Below, piece after piece: positions 1-5,793 of a stretch of DNA of 21,576 bases. This DNA is from a virus, in IMG/VR virus record IMGVR_UViG_3300028394_000351, positions 1 through 21,576 of that record; one strand, given 5' to 3'. A program made the position numbers and the translations under genes. Under the pieces are notes generated by a model, which had not been told where the DNA came from, ran no database searches, and saw only the letters and a program-made list of their open reading frames with translations. Each line of letters begins with the position of its first letter. The first letter of the stretch is position 1.

Positions 1-27
1 GCCCAGCAATTCCAGCCGTTTTGTGCG

Positions 28-390
28 TTACCAGCCCTCGCCGTACCGAGCCCGCATGGCGTTATCGTGCTCGTCCTCACAGCCGGCCTTGCGGGCCGCA
101 GCGGCGTTGTGACTGCCGGGCTTCCCGGGCGTGGACAGCGGCGTGTTGATGCGGCACGGCTCGACGATCCGCTCGAGCTCCTCGAGGTACATGAGCAGTC
201 GGCCCTCGGGCGTGTTGACGAGAAATGCCCCGTCCTCCGGGCCATGCACGGTGCCCTCCTGGTAGCCGCCGCCAAAAGCTCGCGGGCAGCGGACGCGATC
301 GCCGGGCTTGGGCTTCCACACACTGCCGTACATCTCAGCCATAGCGGCCTCAGCGGCAGCGGCTTCGCGGTGGTGGGGATCGGTACTCAT
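28..390 (-). CDS. hypothetical protein, 120 aa
   Basis: I do not recognise this protein. Its start is well supported: an AGGAGG ribosome binding site sits about 8 nt before the ATG. Residues 1-20 are Ala/Glu-rich. Residues about 28-78 (PGDRVRCPRAFGGGYQEGTV onward, then LEELERIV) look like a small SH3/KOW-like beta-barrel with a Gly-rich turn. The C-terminal 40 residues are polar and probably disordered, with two Cys in the second half. A minus-strand promoter candidate lies at 421-448, so the gene may be transcribed alone or with the tiny ORF at 529-600. It sits on the far side of the integrase from the late operon, in the lysogeny/early side of the element. Confidence is good that it is a gene and low for any function. 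Confidence 0.75.
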   Translation of the reverse strand: MSTDPHHREAAAAEAAMAEMYGSVWKPKPGDRVRCPRAFGGGYQEGTVHGPEDGAFLVNTPEGRLLMYLEELERIVEPCRINTPLSTPGKPGSHNAAAARKAGCEDEHDNAMRARYGEGW

Positions 391-420
391 CGTGGGTGCC
401 TCCTGCGGTTTGGGTTGCGT

Positions 421-448
421 ACTGTACGTCTGTTCCTTGAAGAGTCAA
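421..448 (-). promoter_or_regulatory. sigma70-like promoter for the 120-aa gene, overlapping repeat motifs
   Basis: On the minus strand TTGACT (448-443) and TACAGT (426-421) are separated by 16 nt. They match the -35 consensus at 5 of 6 and the -10 consensus at 4 of 6. Transcription would start near 413, about 25 nt before the ATG at 390. The spacer contains GGAACAG and the -10 lies in GTACAGT. Both words recur in the region upstream of the integrase (1087-1155), so a common DNA-binding protein may act here. The promoter is inferred from consensus only. Confidence 0.45.
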
Positions 449-528
449 GCAGGCAAAAACGGCCGCAAAACAAGAGTTTGCAAAGTCGAATCCGTGTACA
501 CCATTCCGTATCGCTAGCGTTAGTTCAC

Positions 529-600
529 TCAACCAAGCTGGCCCGCGGCGAAGATCCGCAGCACTACCAGCAACAGCTCGAACCAGACCTCAGCGTTCAT
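529..600 (-). CDS. possible 23-aa hydrophobic peptide
   Basis: This is a very short ORF: ATG at 600, TGA at 531-529, 23 residues. An AGGTGG ribosome binding site sits 4 nt before the ATG. The product (start MNAEVWFELLLVVLRIFAAG) has a central hydrophobic stretch of about 12 residues flanked by Glu and Arg. It could be a short membrane-associated peptide or an amphipathic helix. A promoter candidate (651-680) and a 17-bp palindrome (627-643) lie directly upstream. It may equally be a leader peptide or a chance ORF. Nothing in the sequence names a function, and only its position and ribosome binding site support it. Confidence 0.3.
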   Translation of the reverse strand: MNAEVWFELLLVVLRIFAAGQLG

Positions 601-626
601 CGCACCACCTGTGTCGGGCCGTGCCT

Positions 627-643
627 GTCATCACCGTGATGAC
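627..643. repeat. 17-bp perfect palindrome, operator-like
   Basis: GTCATCACCGTGATGAC reads identically on both strands around one central base (8-bp arms). It lies right after the predicted transcription start of the minus-strand promoter at 651-680. That position suits a repressor operator or a 5'-end RNA hairpin. No T-tract follows on either strand, so a terminator is unlikely. Confidence 0.55.
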
Positions 644-650
644 GAGCGGC

Positions 651-680
651 ACAGTAGCGTTATCGTTAGTTCGCAGTCAA
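651..680 (-). promoter_or_regulatory. minus-strand promoter candidate upstream of the palindrome
   Basis: On the minus strand TTGACT (680-675) is followed after 18 nt by TACTGT (656-651). The -35 box matches consensus at 5 of 6 and the -10 box at only 3 of 6. The predicted start falls at the edge of the 627-643 palindrome. The transcript would read the 23-aa ORF and then the 120-aa gene. It lies in the intergenic space just past the stop of the HTH gene. This is a weak call made from consensus alone. Confidence 0.3.
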
Positions 681-713
681 GAACACCCGCCTCAGATTTT
701 TGGACGGCACAGA

Positions 714-1064
714 CTACCGAGATTTCCGGCGTTTGCGGATGGGCTTTGGGGCCTCGCGCTGGCCTACGCTGCGGACGGACAGCGAGCCGCGTAGGGCTCG
801 AGCTGCTCCCGCGTCGACCAGCCACGCCCGCTCGCCAGCCTTCCAGCCGGCAAGGTCGCCCCGCCCCAGAAGCAGTCGGATCCAGCCGACGGTGCAGCCG
901 GCGGCCTCTGCGGCCTCGGCAACTGTCAGCCACTCTTTGTCCGGCGATGCCACAACCATGCCCCAGAATGTATCGACAGCGTTAGGTGAGTCAAACCGCC
1001 GAGAAGCCAACTCTTCGCACGTCGCCGGCAGCACGTCCGAAACGACGCCGCCGGCATCTCGCAT
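714..1064 (-). CDS. helix-turn-helix DNA-binding protein (excisionase/MerR-like)
   Basis: The 116-residue product has a HTH_17/MerR-type module at about residues 44-84. It reads EWLTVAEAAEAAGCTVGWIR, followed by a wing-like GRGDLAGWKAGERAW. The C-terminus is strongly basic (KPIRKRRKSR). This architecture is known from excisionases and small phage regulators. The gene is divergent from the integrase with about 135 bp between starts, a typical place for an integrase-linked regulator or Xis. I chose the ATG at 1064, preceded by GAGGGG at close spacing. The frame stays open further upstream, and an internal ATG at 959 would give a shorter protein containing only the HTH. The nested inverted repeats at 1087-1155 are candidate binding sites. 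Whether it is Xis or a repressor cannot be told from sequence. Confidence 0.6.
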   Translation of the reverse strand: MRDAGGVVSDVLPATCEELASRRFDSPNAVDTFWGMVVASPDKEWLTVAEAAEAAGCTVGWIRLLLGRGDLAGWKAGERAWLVDAGAARALRGSLSVRSVGQREAPKPIRKRRKSR

Positions 1065-1086
1065 TGCCCCTCGCACTCGAAAGTCT

Positions 1087-1155
1087 GTACAGTATGGAAC
1101 AGCCCGCCAAGGGCAGATTGTTCCAGCGGACGGGGTGCAGATTGGACAACTGTAC
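1087..1155. repeat. nested inverted repeats between HTH gene and integrase
   Basis: Two inverted pairs are nested here. GTACAGT (1087-1093) pairs with ACTGTAC (1149-1155), and TGGAACA (1095-1101) pairs with TGTTCCA (1119-1125). The same two words, GGAACAG and GTACAGT, recur within the promoter at 421-448. CTGTACAG (1085-1092) is itself palindromic. The layout suits cooperative operator or Xis/integrase arm sites. The spacing (CTGT-N10-ACAG) does not fit the classical LexA box. Confidence 0.5.
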
Positions 1156-1169
1156 ACGTACCGTAAACT
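1143..1169 (+). promoter_or_regulatory. possible integrase promoter
   Basis: TGGACA (1143-1148) and TAAACT (1164-1169) could be -35 and -10 elements, with a short 15-nt spacer. The start would fall roughly 23 nt before the integrase ATG. The ACTGTAC repeat arm (1149-1155) lies in the spacer, so binding there would block transcription. The spacing is suboptimal, so confidence is low. Confidence 0.25.
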
Positions 1170-1199
1170 AGCGTCCCTTGGCAAAAAAGGAGACGCCGA

Positions 1200-2114
1200 A
1201 TGACCCTGCGAGAACTACTGCTAGACCGAGTCGCGCCGCTGAAGAATCTGTGCGACAGGACCGTTGCCATGTACGAGGCAACGCTCGACCGATTCCGCGA
1301 CTTTCTGGGCCACGAGCCGACCGTCGATGATCTCGACGACCTGACCGCGGCCAAGTTCCTGCGCTGGCGTCAGACGACGCAGCATAGCAGGTTCAAGATG
1401 ATTAGCCCGGCGAGCCTCGCAAAAGACTCTGCCCACCTGCGAAGCCTGTGGACTTGGCTCGCCAAAAAGCGCTGGAAGAAGACCAACGGCGAGCTGCTCG
1501 AGTTCCCCGACTACGCCCGTCCCCGCGTTCCCAAGCCCCGCCCTGTGGCCTACACGGTCGACGAGCTCAGCGCCCTGGTCAGAGCCGCCCGGCATCGCAA
1601 GGGCCTCGTAGCGGGCAAGCCGGCCGCCTGGTACTGGCTGACGAAATTGCAGGCCATGTTCCAGACCGGCGAGCGTATCGGGGCCGTGCTGGCCCTGCGG
1701 TGGCGCGAGGTCGATCTGGAGCGGTGCACCATCACGTTTCTCGCAGCAACCCGCAAGGGCCGCCAGGAGACGATTACGCGGCAGATCACGCCCGAGCTGG
1801 CCCGGCTCATGGCTGTGCATCAAGGCCCGGCGGACGCCCTGGTATGGCCTTGGCTGGAGGATCGGAAGATTTTGAGCTGCTATGCCAGCCTCAAGGTGCT
1901 GTGCCGCACGGCCGGGGTCCCGTACCACCCGTTTCACAGCATCCGCAAATCGACTGCGTCATACCTCAAGCTGGCCGGCAAGTCGGCCAAGAAACAGCTC
2001 GGGCACTCCTCTGAGGAAATGGCCGAGACCCACTACTACGACGAGCGAATCACCGGGGTCGAGTCGGCCCTCGACTTCCTGCCGCCGCTAGACCTGACCG
2101 GGCCGGGTACCTAG
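1200..2114 (+). CDS. int: tyrosine recombinase / phage integrase
   Basis: This 304-aa protein has the usual integrase length and would catalyse site-specific integration and excision. Residues about 15-100 form a SAM-like core-binding domain (YEATLDRFRDFLG, then LAKDSAHLRSLWTWLAKKRW). The catalytic domain follows from about 117. The catalytic set is visible: Arg159 in GERIG, Lys186 in TRKGR, His246 and Arg249 in FHSIR, His269 in GHSS, and the nucleophile Tyr279 or Tyr280 in THYYDE. AAGGAG lies 9 nt before the ATG. It is the only clear plus-strand gene of the window and converges on the methyltransferase, sharing a CTAG with its stop. It has no long N-terminal arm-binding domain beyond the core, so arm binding may be limited. 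An attachment site was not identified. Confidence 0.93.
   Translation: MTLRELLLDRVAPLKNLCDRTVAMYEATLDRFRDFLGHEPTVDDLDDLTAAKFLRWRQTTQHSRFKMISPASLAKDSAHLRSLWTWLAKKRWKKTNGELLEFPDYARPRVPKPRPVAYTVDELSALVRAARHRKGLVAGKPAAWYWLTKLQAMFQTGERIGAVLALRWREVDLERCTITFLAATRKGRQETITRQITPELARLMAVHQGPADALVWPWLEDRKILSCYASLKVLCRTAGVPYHPFHSIRKSTASYLKLAGKSAKKQLGHSSEEMAETHYYDERITGVESALDFLPPLDLTGPGT
2111..2114. other. CTAG palindrome used as stop codon on both strands
   Basis: The integrase stop is TAG at 2112-2114. The methyltransferase stop is TAG read from 2113 to 2111. The palindrome CTAG therefore closes both convergent genes with no intergenic space, leaving no room for a terminator between them. Confidence 0.9.
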
Positions 2115-3397
2115 AACAGCGTGTCCTTTGGAGTGGCTGCAGTGATCCTCGCCTTCGCGATCTCAACGTATTCCGCCTCGCGTTCGATGCCGATGAACCG
2201 GAAGCCCTCGGCCACGGCTGCTTTGCCCGTGGAGCCGGAGCCCGCGAACGGGTCGAGCACTACGCCGCCGCGTGGCGTCACGAGCCGGCAGAGGTAACGC
2301 ATGAGGGCGGTGGGCTTGACGGTGGGGTGATGGTTGCCTCGCGGCCGTGGTTTCATCTCGCGCGGCTCGTTCGTGTAGGGCAGCGTTCCGTGCCGCTTGT
2401 CGCCGTGGGCCACACTCTGCTTGATCGTCTGCGGAAGCCCCTCGCACCCTTCATCCCGATCCGCCTTCGACGCTTTCGCGCAGTAGAAGAAGCGGGCGGC
2501 GGAGCCAAAGTCGTGATGGCCTTTACCACCAGGCCGCGTCCAGCCGCCTGCGTAACCAGGCTGCGATTCGCTGGTGGCGTTCTGGCCTCCGCTCTTTGTG
2601 ACCGGAAACAGCCCCACCACCTCCTCGCTGCCGTCGTGGATCAGGTTGGCGGGCCAGCGGCCTGTGCCAGCTTCGTCCTTTGCTTCACGTTCGTAGTTCG
2701 CGCCGCTCATGGATCGATCTTCGCCGGCCTTGCTGCCGGTCTTACTCCAGCCGCTCTCATTTTGTGTTCGCACACCCACCCTACACCCATCCACATTGAT
2801 CCCGCCCGTGCCCCACGTCAACACATTCTCCGCCACCGTTCCGGGCAGCGGTTTGCGGGCCACGATGATCGGCTCCCATGCGGGCTTGAGGGCCGTGCCC
2901 CAGCCGGACCACTGGCGGGCGGCGTTGGTGGCGGGGGTGGTTGCCATCGTGGTGCCAGAGTGATCGAAGCCGCAGTAGCTTCCGCCGTGAGCAACGCCGG
3001 AATGATTCTGAATATGCCCGCCGGCGTACACCTTCGGGCCGGCTGTCTCCCGCTCCGCCCCAGCCGCCTTGTCAATCGCCTTGCTCACGTCGTGCGACTT
3101 CGGAAAGCCGCTGCCGTACACCCACATCACACAATCCCGAATCTCCCAGCCCGCATCTTCGATGGCACACGCGAGCCGGTGATAGGTGCGAGTCCCGCCA
3201 AACGCCAGCAGGTGCGCGCCGGGCTTCGCGACTCGTAACGCCTCCGCCCAAAACGATTGGCCAGGTACACCGTGATCCCAGCCCTTGCCCATGAACGACA
3301 GCCCATAGGGCGGGTCGCAGACGATCGCGTCAACGCTCTCGGCGTTGAGTGTCGCCATGACTTCGCGGCAGTCGCCGTGGTGAATCGTCCATGACAT
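2111..3397 (-). CDS. DNA methyltransferase, beta-type order (DPPY then FxGxG)
   Basis: The 428-aa protein is a SAM-dependent DNA amino-methyltransferase, for N6-adenine or N4-cytosine. The catalytic DPPY is at residues 28-31 (VDAIVCDPPYG). The SAM-binding DPFAGSG is at about 382-388, followed by GFRFIGIEREAEYVEIAKARI. Catalytic motif before SAM motif is the beta-class order. The middle (about 120-340) holds a variable target-recognition region with many Gly and His. No restriction endonuclease lies beside it, so it is probably an orphan phage methylase that protects or marks phage DNA. It is the last gene of the minus-strand block, separated by 94 bp from the preceding 63-aa gene. No strong ribosome binding site precedes the ATG at 3397. 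The recognition sequence cannot be predicted. Confidence 0.92.
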   Translation of the reverse strand: MSWTIHHGDCREVMATLNAESVDAIVCDPPYGLSFMGKGWDHGVPGQSFWAEALRVAKPGAHLLAFGGTRTYHRLACAIEDAGWEIRDCVMWVYGSGFPKSHDVSKAIDKAAGAERETAGPKVYAGGHIQNHSGVAHGGSYCGFDHSGTTMATTPATNAARQWSGWGTALKPAWEPIIVARKPLPGTVAENVLTWGTGGINVDGCRVGVRTQNESGWSKTGSKAGEDRSMSGANYEREAKDEAGTGRWPANLIHDGSEEVVGLFPVTKSGGQNATSESQPGYAGGWTRPGGKGHHDFGSAARFFYCAKASKADRDEGCEGLPQTIKQSVAHGDKRHGTLPYTNEPREMKPRPRGNHHPTVKPTALMRYLCRLVTPRGGVVLDPFAGSGSTGKAAVAEGFRFIGIEREAEYVEIAKARITAATPKDTLF

Positions 3398-3491
3398 GCA
3401 GCCAGATTGGCGACACCGTCAAGCCGGGCAAGCGGGGAGGCAACGCGGGGGAAAGGACGAAACCCTACGCTGCCTCAACCCGCCGCCCGGC
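3398..3491. other. 94-bp gap before the methyltransferase
   Basis: I find no gene, no convincing promoter and no perfect hairpin in this interval. On the minus strand there is a TTGACG about 27 nt upstream of the methyltransferase ATG, too near the start codon to be useful as a -35 element. It may simply be an untranslated leader. Confidence 0.3.
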
Positions 3492-3683
3492 TCAGTCTCG
3501 GCCCTGCCAGTACGTGATCCGCTCCTCGGCCCGGGCGAGCTCGCACAGGAGGCGGGCTCGCTCGGCCAGCAGCCGTAGCACATCGGCCGCCAGCGTGCCA
3601 CAGGTGCCCGTGTAGGCACCCTGGAACTTGCGGGCCCGGTGCTCCATGCGGACCAGGTCGTTTTCAGTCAGCGGCTGCGGCAC
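3492..3683 (-). CDS. small hypothetical protein, 63 aa, GTG start
   Basis: The start is a GTG at 3683, preceded by a very strong AGGAGGA ribosome binding site 7 nt upstream. It overlaps the end of the Nmad1-like gene by 20 bp. The product begins MPQPLTENDLVRMEHRARKF after fMet initiation and continues with YTGTCGTLAADVLRLLAERARLLCELARAEERITYW. Residues about 30-60 are a long amphipathic helix that may form a coiled coil. There are two Cys (29 and 47). I cannot assign a function. The coupling suggests production together with the nucleotide-modification-associated protein upstream. Confidence 0.75.
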   Translation of the reverse strand: MPQPLTENDLVRMEHRARKFQGAYTGTCGTLAADVLRLLAERARLLCELARAEERITYWQGRD

Positions 3684-4179
3684 CCTGCTCCTCCTGGTAC
3701 AGCAGCAACGCCAGCAGGCTGTAGGACGCCAGATCCAGCAGCGTGTCCTCCACGCCCTCGTGACCGAGCCGGCCCGTGGCGTTGAACGTGGCGAGCCGCG
3801 TGACCTTGTCGCTGAGACGCACCATGGCACCCTTCCACGGCGCGATGCCCACGAACGCGGCACCGTTTCTGATGTTCAGAAGCGGATCCTCGCCGCTCGG
3901 GCAGCCGTAGTCCTGCGACTTGCCAGCGTGCATGGCCTTCAGCCGGTCGCACAGGTCGTAGAACGCCTGGCTAGTTGGGTGCGTGCCGTCACGCAGCACC
4001 GAGTCTCCACGCCACGCCTGCGAAAGCACCGCGGCAGCACACTGCTGCGCCGGCTCGCAGCCTGCCAGCGGCGGCGGCTTGTAGCCGATCAGCTTCTCGT
4101 CGGCCGGGTCGGTGTTGTCGAGCCGGTTCTTCACGGCGGCCCGCAGTGCCTGGTTGGATTCCTCGAGCGTGGTGCTCAT
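3664..4179 (-). CDS. Nmad1/DUF1599-like protein (nucleotide-modification associated)
   Basis: This is a 171-aa protein starting at the ATG of an ATGA overlap with the metallophosphoesterase stop. Residues about 85-161 match my memory of the DUF1599/Nmad1 family: SQDYGCPSGEDPLLNIRNG, then GIAPWKGAMVRLSDKVTRLA, then EGVEDTLLDLASYSLLALLLY. That family is all-alpha, related in style to MazG-like nucleotide-processing folds, and occurs in phages with base-modification genes. The acidic residues Glu144 and Asp145 in VEDTLLDL and Asp124 in RLSDK are plausible metal ligands. Residues 1-80 are less conserved and contain two Cys (41 and 47). The neighbouring methyltransferase makes a DNA-modification context reasonable. 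Biochemical activity is unproven for the family. Confidence 0.7.
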   Translation of the reverse strand: MSTTLEESNQALRAAVKNRLDNTDPADEKLIGYKPPPLAGCEPAQQCAAAVLSQAWRGDSVLRDGTHPTSQAFYDLCDRLKAMHAGKSQDYGCPSGEDPLLNIRNGAAFVGIAPWKGAMVRLSDKVTRLATFNATGRLGHEGVEDTLLDLASYSLLALLLYQEEQGAAAAD

Positions 4180-5258
4180 GTCTTCGCCTTTCGCAAGTCT
4201 CGGTCGCAGAACAGCGGGTACGCCCGCGTCACCTCTTGTCGCCCGTGGTCCACGATGACCATTCCTTGGCACGGCCGCTCCGGTGAGGCGACTCGCTCAG
4301 CGTATGGCGAGTGTCCAATCACGCTTCCGTTGGCGACGTAGCGAGCACCACGCAGCCAGCCCCAGCAGTGGTAATGCCCGAAGATCGTCAAGTGAGCCTT
4401 GCGTCCTGCGTCCCAACGGGCGATCGCCTTGCTCGCCGGCAGGGCCAGGCCGTAGACGCCGCCTGCGTACCGGATGCTGTGGCCGTGCGTCGTGCGTAGC
4501 AGGAACCCGTCGAGGTCGACGTAGCCGAGGTGCCCTTCTGCGATCTGCCACCGCACGTTTTTGTTCGTCTCCTCGCGGGCCAGCGTGAAATACATCAACT
4601 GCTCCCACGAGTGATCCAGCTCGGTAGCGATACGGTTTTTCTCAGTGCTTCGCCCGTGGTTGCCGGCGTTGGTGCAGACGATGACCTCGTCGGCGTGCTG
4701 GGCCACGCTGTTGATCAGCGCCCGCAGCCGCTCGGCAATCCACCGCGTGGCGTTCATCGGCGATAACTGGGCCACCTCAACGCAGTCCGGGTGAATGTGG
4801 CCAGTAATCAGGTCGCCACCAATCCAGATGACGACCCGCCGGATGTCCGCCTGGTTCCGCTCGTGCTCAAGGCAGTCGAGGAACCGCTCTTCAATCTCGG
4901 CGATCCGCAGTTGGCATACGTCGAGGCTGTAGTCGTTCTCGCCGTTGACGGTCTCGGGCAGCACCCGCTCTTCGGCATGCACATCGGACAGCATCAAGAT
5001 GGCCGTGGCGTCGTGCTTAGCCCGCTTCTTGTGAGCCTTGACAGTTTTGGTCAAGGCCACGGGCGTTACGCCTTGCAACGCTGTGAAACGGTCGGCCCGC
5101 TCACGCTCGGCGTCCATGGCCTGCAGTGCCGCCTTGTACTTCGTCCGCAGCCCGGCCAGCTCGGCCCGCAGCCGGGCGAGCTCGGCGTCGGCCTGCAGCT
5201 GCTGCTGGGCAGCAGCCGCGGCGGCCACCTCGTCGCTCAATCTTTTGGCGTCAGCCAT
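4176..5258 (-). CDS. calcineurin-like metallophosphoesterase with N-terminal coiled coil
   Basis: The 360-aa protein is a binuclear-metal phosphoesterase. All signature motifs are visible: SDVHAEE (Asp92, His94), GGDLITG (Asp149), NAGNHGR (Asn200, His201), THGH (257-260) and GHYH (294-297). Residues 1-60 are Ala/Gln/Glu/Arg-rich with heptad character, predicting a coiled coil for oligomerisation or partner binding. A basic linker (KTVKAHKKRAKH) joins the two parts. The family includes nucleases (Mre11/SbcD type) and phosphatases. Phage homologues are usually suspected to act on DNA or RNA, but the substrate is unknown. A GAGG element lies about 8 nt before the ATG. The start overlaps the 81-aa gene by 22 bp and the stop overlaps the Nmad1-like gene by ATGA. 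Confidence 0.85.
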   Translation of the reverse strand: MADAKRLSDEVAAAAAAQQQLQADAELARLRAELAGLRTKYKAALQAMDAERERADRFTALQGVTPVALTKTVKAHKKRAKHDATAILMLSDVHAEERVLPETVNGENDYSLDVCQLRIAEIEERFLDCLEHERNQADIRRVVIWIGGDLITGHIHPDCVEVAQLSPMNATRWIAERLRALINSVAQHADEVIVCTNAGNHGRSTEKNRIATELDHSWEQLMYFTLAREETNKNVRWQIAEGHLGYVDLDGFLLRTTHGHSIRYAGGVYGLALPASKAIARWDAGRKAHLTIFGHYHCWGWLRGARYVANGSVIGHSPYAERVASPERPCQGMVIVDHGRQEVTRAYPLFCDRDLRKAKT

Positions 5259-5482
5259 TGTGCCAGCCTCGTCGGGTCAGCGGTTTTCCATCCATGCTCT
5301 TGGCAGCGAGCAAACAGGAGCTTCGCCAGCTGCAGGGCTTTCAAGGTTCCGTACTCGCCGGCGTGAAACCGCTGCCTCACATCAAGCATTTCGGCAGCGG
5401 CCTCGGGCGGCAGACGATCCCACCACGTCTTTCGGCCGATAACCTTTGGGACGTCGGACAGGATCTCGTCAGCGAGGCTCAT
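5237..5482 (-). CDS. hypothetical protein, 81 aa
   Basis: The start at 5482 has GGGAG 7 nt upstream and overlaps the HExxH gene by 14 bp. The open frame extends further upstream, but that part is antisense-like sequence inside the HExxH gene. The protein (start MSLADEILSDVPKVIGRKTW) continues with WDRLPPEAAAEMLDVRQRF and ends TADPTRLAQWLTPKD. The helical pattern WDRLPPE...HAGEY...LKALQLAKLL...ADPTRLAQWL resembles a small winged-helix or HTH protein. It may be a DNA-binding partner of the metallophosphoesterase that follows. No function is assigned. Confidence 0.7.
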   Translation of the reverse strand: MSLADEILSDVPKVIGRKTWWDRLPPEAAAEMLDVRQRFHAGEYGTLKALQLAKLLFARCQEHGWKTADPTRLAQWLTPKD

Positions 5483-5759
5483 GGTCAGACTCCCGGTAGC
5501 CAAGCATCTTGAGCACACGCCGCTGCACACGCGCCAGCTCGGTGATACTCTCCTCGCTGATGCTTGGCCCGAGGACCGCATGGGCGATCTCGTGCAGGAT
5601 CGTCTCGAGCCGCTGGCCACCGGTCAGGGTTTCGTCGATCAGAATCCGGGGACGCTTGGCGTTGTCAAAAAACGTCCACCCGCAGGCGTCACCCTTGAGC
5701 CGGGTGAACCGCAGCAACCACCGCTTGCCGTCGATTGTGACGTCGTGGTCCTCGGGCAT
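5469..5759 (-). CDS. small HExxH metallopeptidase-like protein
   Basis: The 96-aa protein starts at the ATG at 5759, with AAAGGA about 7 nt before it. A longer in-frame extension to 5870 runs into the upstream gene and lacks a ribosome binding site. The zinc motif HEIAH is at residues 56-60, preceded by GGQRLETIL. A downstream Glu in SISEESITELARV could be the third ligand, as in SprT or ImmA/IrrE-type minimal metallopeptidases. Residues 1-45 look like a beta-sheet module (GKRWLLRF, GWTFFD, PRILID). Small HExxH proteins of temperate phages often cleave repressors or act in DNA-protein repair, but here no repressor is adjacent. Its placement after the tail genes is unusual for a lysogeny switch. 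Confidence 0.75.
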   Translation of the reverse strand: MPEDHDVTIDGKRWLLRFTRLKGDACGWTFFDNAKRPRILIDETLTGGQRLETILHEIAHAVLGPSISEESITELARVQRRVLKMLGYRESDHEPR

Positions 5760-5793
5760 CGGTCGTCCTTTCGCCCGCACTATGGCTGGGCTG

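Larger units (their letters stand above)
518..672. repeat. direct repeat CGTTAGTTC (two copies)
   Basis: CGTTAGTTC occurs at 518-526 and at 664-672 in the same orientation. Extending three bases leftward gives 11 of 12 matches (TAG versus TAT before it). The copies flank the 23-aa ORF and the palindrome. Spaced short direct repeats near an integrase could be arm-type recombinase or excisionase sites, but two copies of a 9-mer are modest evidence. No attachment core can be identified without the junction to the host. Confidence 0.3.

Noticed and set aside
1085-1102. LexA/SOS box
   Set aside because: CTGT and ACAG are present but separated by 10 bases rather than 8, and the centre is not AT-rich.
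2327-3238. Long plus-strand open frame of 303 codons
   Set aside because: It is wholly antisense to the methyltransferase, whose motifs are intact. The plus frame has no family motif and no ribosome binding site.
2111-3397. Restriction-modification system
   Set aside because: No endonuclease or specificity gene is adjacent; the methyltransferase appears to be an orphan.
4791-5366. Plus-strand open frame of 191 codons
   Set aside because: Antisense to the metallophosphoesterase and a typical high-GC shadow frame.
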